From Kingdonia uniflora (taxonomy: Eukaryota; Streptophyta; Magnoliopsida; Ranunculales; Circaeasteraceae), in NCBI GenBank assembly GCA_014058105.1, contig JACGCM010002611.1:248001-312000 (forward strand): 64,000 nt of DNA. Direction: 5' to 3'. Both the position numbers and the translations under genes were made by a program. Positions 62,028 to 64,000 of the stretch are shown in pieces. Position 1 is the first letter of the stretch, and the number at the start of each line of letters is the position of its first letter. Under the pieces are notes generated by a model that had not been told where the DNA came from, ran no database searches, and saw only the letters and a list, made by a program, of their open reading frames with translations.

Positions 62028-62919
62028 TACAAATCGTTAAAAACCATGTAAATTTGGGTGAATGATTAGCGATGTCTTAGGATGAGCTCTGTAATGAGAC
62101 ATTGTAGTTGGGAGAAATAACACTACAAACACCAGTGAAGTGTGCACGTGTTATTCACGCATGAATATTGAGAACATCTTCAACAAGGTGTGGGTTTTAC
62201 TGAGTTTGGGGAACTCACTCGGACTCTTAAAAGCATCTTCAGCAGGCGGGTTTAAGTTTTGACATTAAGCACACACGTCAAAACCCAAAAAACCCAACCC
62301 ACATTGGAACTCTCCAACATAGCTTAAACTTAAAGTATAAAGCATAAAACATAAAACATCAAATAAATATAGGTCACACGGAGGTAGACGACCTATGAGG
62401 GAATTGCCACATCAAATTCTCTTGAATTTCTATTTTATAATTCTCATTTGAGGGTTGAAGGGGACATTATGCATGAAGTAATTCTCAGTGTTTACCTCCG
62501 CGGACTAAAGTAATTCTCAATGTTTACCTAAGCGAACTAAAATATTTTTAAAATCGATTAAAATGCATCCATTTAAGTCCCTGCTTGCTACTGTACGTGA
62601 CCTAACCATTGAATTCATGTATGAGATAAAATCTAAGCATTTCATAATCCAAAGATCAGCAATTGTCTAAAAGACTAAATTGTCAAAAATGTTTATAATC
62701 GCAAACATTTCCATGGTACCAAGCGGAGCCTTAAGTGTTTAAACATTCTTATAAATGTAAATGCAATCACTTATCGCACAAAATGGTAATCTTTGAAACT
62801 ACTGATCGAATTGTTGCAATTAAATCAAAAACCGATATAATTACTATTACAATAAGATCCGAGAGATCACAAATTAGCAACTCAAATTGTACTAGTTGAG
62901 TTGAAGTATGGATGATTAC

Positions 62920-62983
62920 CTGCAACAACGAGGTGATCACAAACATTATTGATTAATTGAAATCGAGCTAAGAAATTTGCCAT
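62920..62983 (-). pseudogene. TRS130 exon 1 copy, still open
   Basis: 64 nt reading MANFLARFQLINNVCDHLVV, with the ATG and donor GCAG|GTAATC intact. It has the fuller shared flank that the main exon 1 lacks, so it could act as an alternative first exon if transcription starts there. It would have to splice past the array and the duplicate exon 2. Called a pseudogene only because its use is unproven. Confidence 0.7.
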
Positions 62984-63868
62984 TAGAGATAGTTGAAAAT
63001 TACGCAAATTTTGCTGAAAGATTAATGATGTCTCATGATAAGCTCTGTAATGAGACACTATAGTTGGGAGAAATAGCACTACAGACACCAGTGAAGTATG
63101 TACGTGTTATCCATGCATGAATATTTAGAGCATGTCCAGTAAGGTGTGGGTTATACTGAGTTTGGGGAACTCACACGGACTCTTAAGAGCATCTCCAGCA
63201 GGCGAGTTTAGATTTTGACAGAAGGACCACACGTTAGAGCCCAAAAAACCAAACCCACATTGGACCTCGTCAACAGAGCTTAAGTTTGAAGCATAAAACA
63301 TAAAACTTCAAATAAACATAGGTCAAACGAATGTAAACGACCAATGAGGGATGTGCCACATCAAATTCCCTTGAATTTATATTTTATAATTATCATTGGA
63401 AGGCTGAAGTGGACATTATGTATGAAGTGATTATCAATGTTACCTCCCGCGGACCAAAGTAATTCTCAGTGTTTACCTAAGCGGACTAAACTATTTTTAA
63501 AATCAATTAAATTGCATCATTTTAAGGCCCCGCTTGCTACTGTTTGTGACTTAACCATTGGATTCATGTATGAGATAAAATCTCAGTATTTCATAATCCA
63601 ATGATCAGCAATTGTCTAAAAGGCTAAATCGCCGAAAATGTTTTCGATCGCAAACATTTTTACTGTACCAAACGGAGCCTTAAGTGTTTAAAAATTCTTA
63701 TAAATGTAAATGCAATCACTTCTCGCACAAAATGGCGATAATCAAAACTACTGATCGAATTGCTACAATTAAATCAAAAAACGATGCAACTACTACCACA
63801 ATGAGATCCGAGATTTCACAAATTTAAAATTCAAATTGTACTAGTTGAGTTGAAGTAGGGATGATTAC

Positions 63869-63932
63869 ATGCATCAATGAGGTGATCACAAGCGTTTTTG
63901 ATTTATTGAAATTGAGCTAAGAAATTTGTCAT
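63869..63932 (-). pseudogene. TRS130 exon 1 copy with stop
   Basis: 64 nt; begins MTNFLAQFQ and then TAA. Shares its ATGAC start and its changed splice edge with the copy at 61964-62027. Confidence 0.87.
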
Positions 63933-64000
63933 TACAAATCGTTAAAAACCATGTAAATTTGGGTGAATGATTAGCGATGTCTTAGGATGAGCTCTGTAAT

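Larger units (their letters stand above)
60690..64000 (-). repeat. Tandem array of TRS130 promoter + exon 1 modules, about 950 bp each
   Basis: Exon-1 ATGs lie at 61076, 62027, 62983 and 63932 (steps 951, 956, 949). Each module holds, in gene direction, an LTR scrap, about 270 bp of flank, exon 1 and the start of intron 1. The LTR scraps are 61349-61457, 62297-62414 and 63253-63363, all ending in the LTR terminus CACATCA. Copies 1 and 3 resemble each other (CGTTGAAAACC and exon ATGGC) and 2 and 4 share ATGAC and CATGCATCAATGAGG. This points to a later doubling of a 1.9-kb pair. The array leaves the window. Confidence 0.9.

Overview
The window is nuclear DNA from a flowering plant, almost certainly a eudicot. 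It is AT-rich, its genes have many GT-AG introns, and it carries plant-specific families: a pentatricopeptide repeat (PPR) protein, NPF transporters, a CC-NBS-LRR, a class II formin N-terminus and a chloroplast cyclophilin. It also holds nested LTR retrotransposons and a MULE. The species cannot be fixed from the sequence. I saw no tRNA, rRNA or CRISPR. All exon models were made by eye from splice sites, reading phase and remembered family features; no search or alignment was run.

Layout. 1-8.2 kb: a complete but dead Ty1/copia element (target duplication ACTCC) inside an RNase H-like domain, then a small Ty3-like gag-only element, then a 0.5-kb TRIM whose internal part is only 47 bp. 8.2-12.6 kb: an NPF transporter fragment and otherwise nothing recognised. 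12.6-15.05 kb: a CC-NBS-LRR pseudogene with a deletion inside the NB-ARC domain. 15.1-18.6 kb: the most unusual gene, an open chimera of the PTEN-like and C2 domains of a class II formin joined in frame to a receptor-like kinase catalytic domain. 19.5-20.1 kb: a decayed copy of the formin-derived part. 22.4-23.5 kb: an NPF5-like pseudogene, followed by a possible 2.3-kb solo LTR. 26.4-30.8 kb: MULE remains with a minisatellite, an acidic ORF and a zinc-finger remnant. 31.8-33.8 kb: an intact PPR gene matching the Arabidopsis At1g03560 type.

35.7-59.3 kb, minus strand: one gene of 21 exons for the TRAPPII subunit TRS130/CLUB (TRAPPC10). The exons I placed sum to 3,732 nt, exactly in frame, 1,243 residues. 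Its introns hold a second TRIM, a 2.9-kb gag-only LTR element (target duplication TATAT), a long perfect-looking hairpin and, in intron 1, a roughly 4.8-kb insertion with the front half of a CYP37-type cyclophilin gene and an LTR/gag fragment.

59.6-64 kb: upstream of TRS130 lies a copy of its exon 2 and then an array of about 950-bp modules. Each module contains a TRS130 promoter-proximal region, exon 1, the start of intron 1 and the same LTR scrap. One exon-1 copy is still open; three carry stops. The array runs off the right edge.

The two apparently working conserved genes are the PPR gene and TRS130. The chimera is open in frame and has the key kinase residues, but lacks an obvious start codon at its original formin position.
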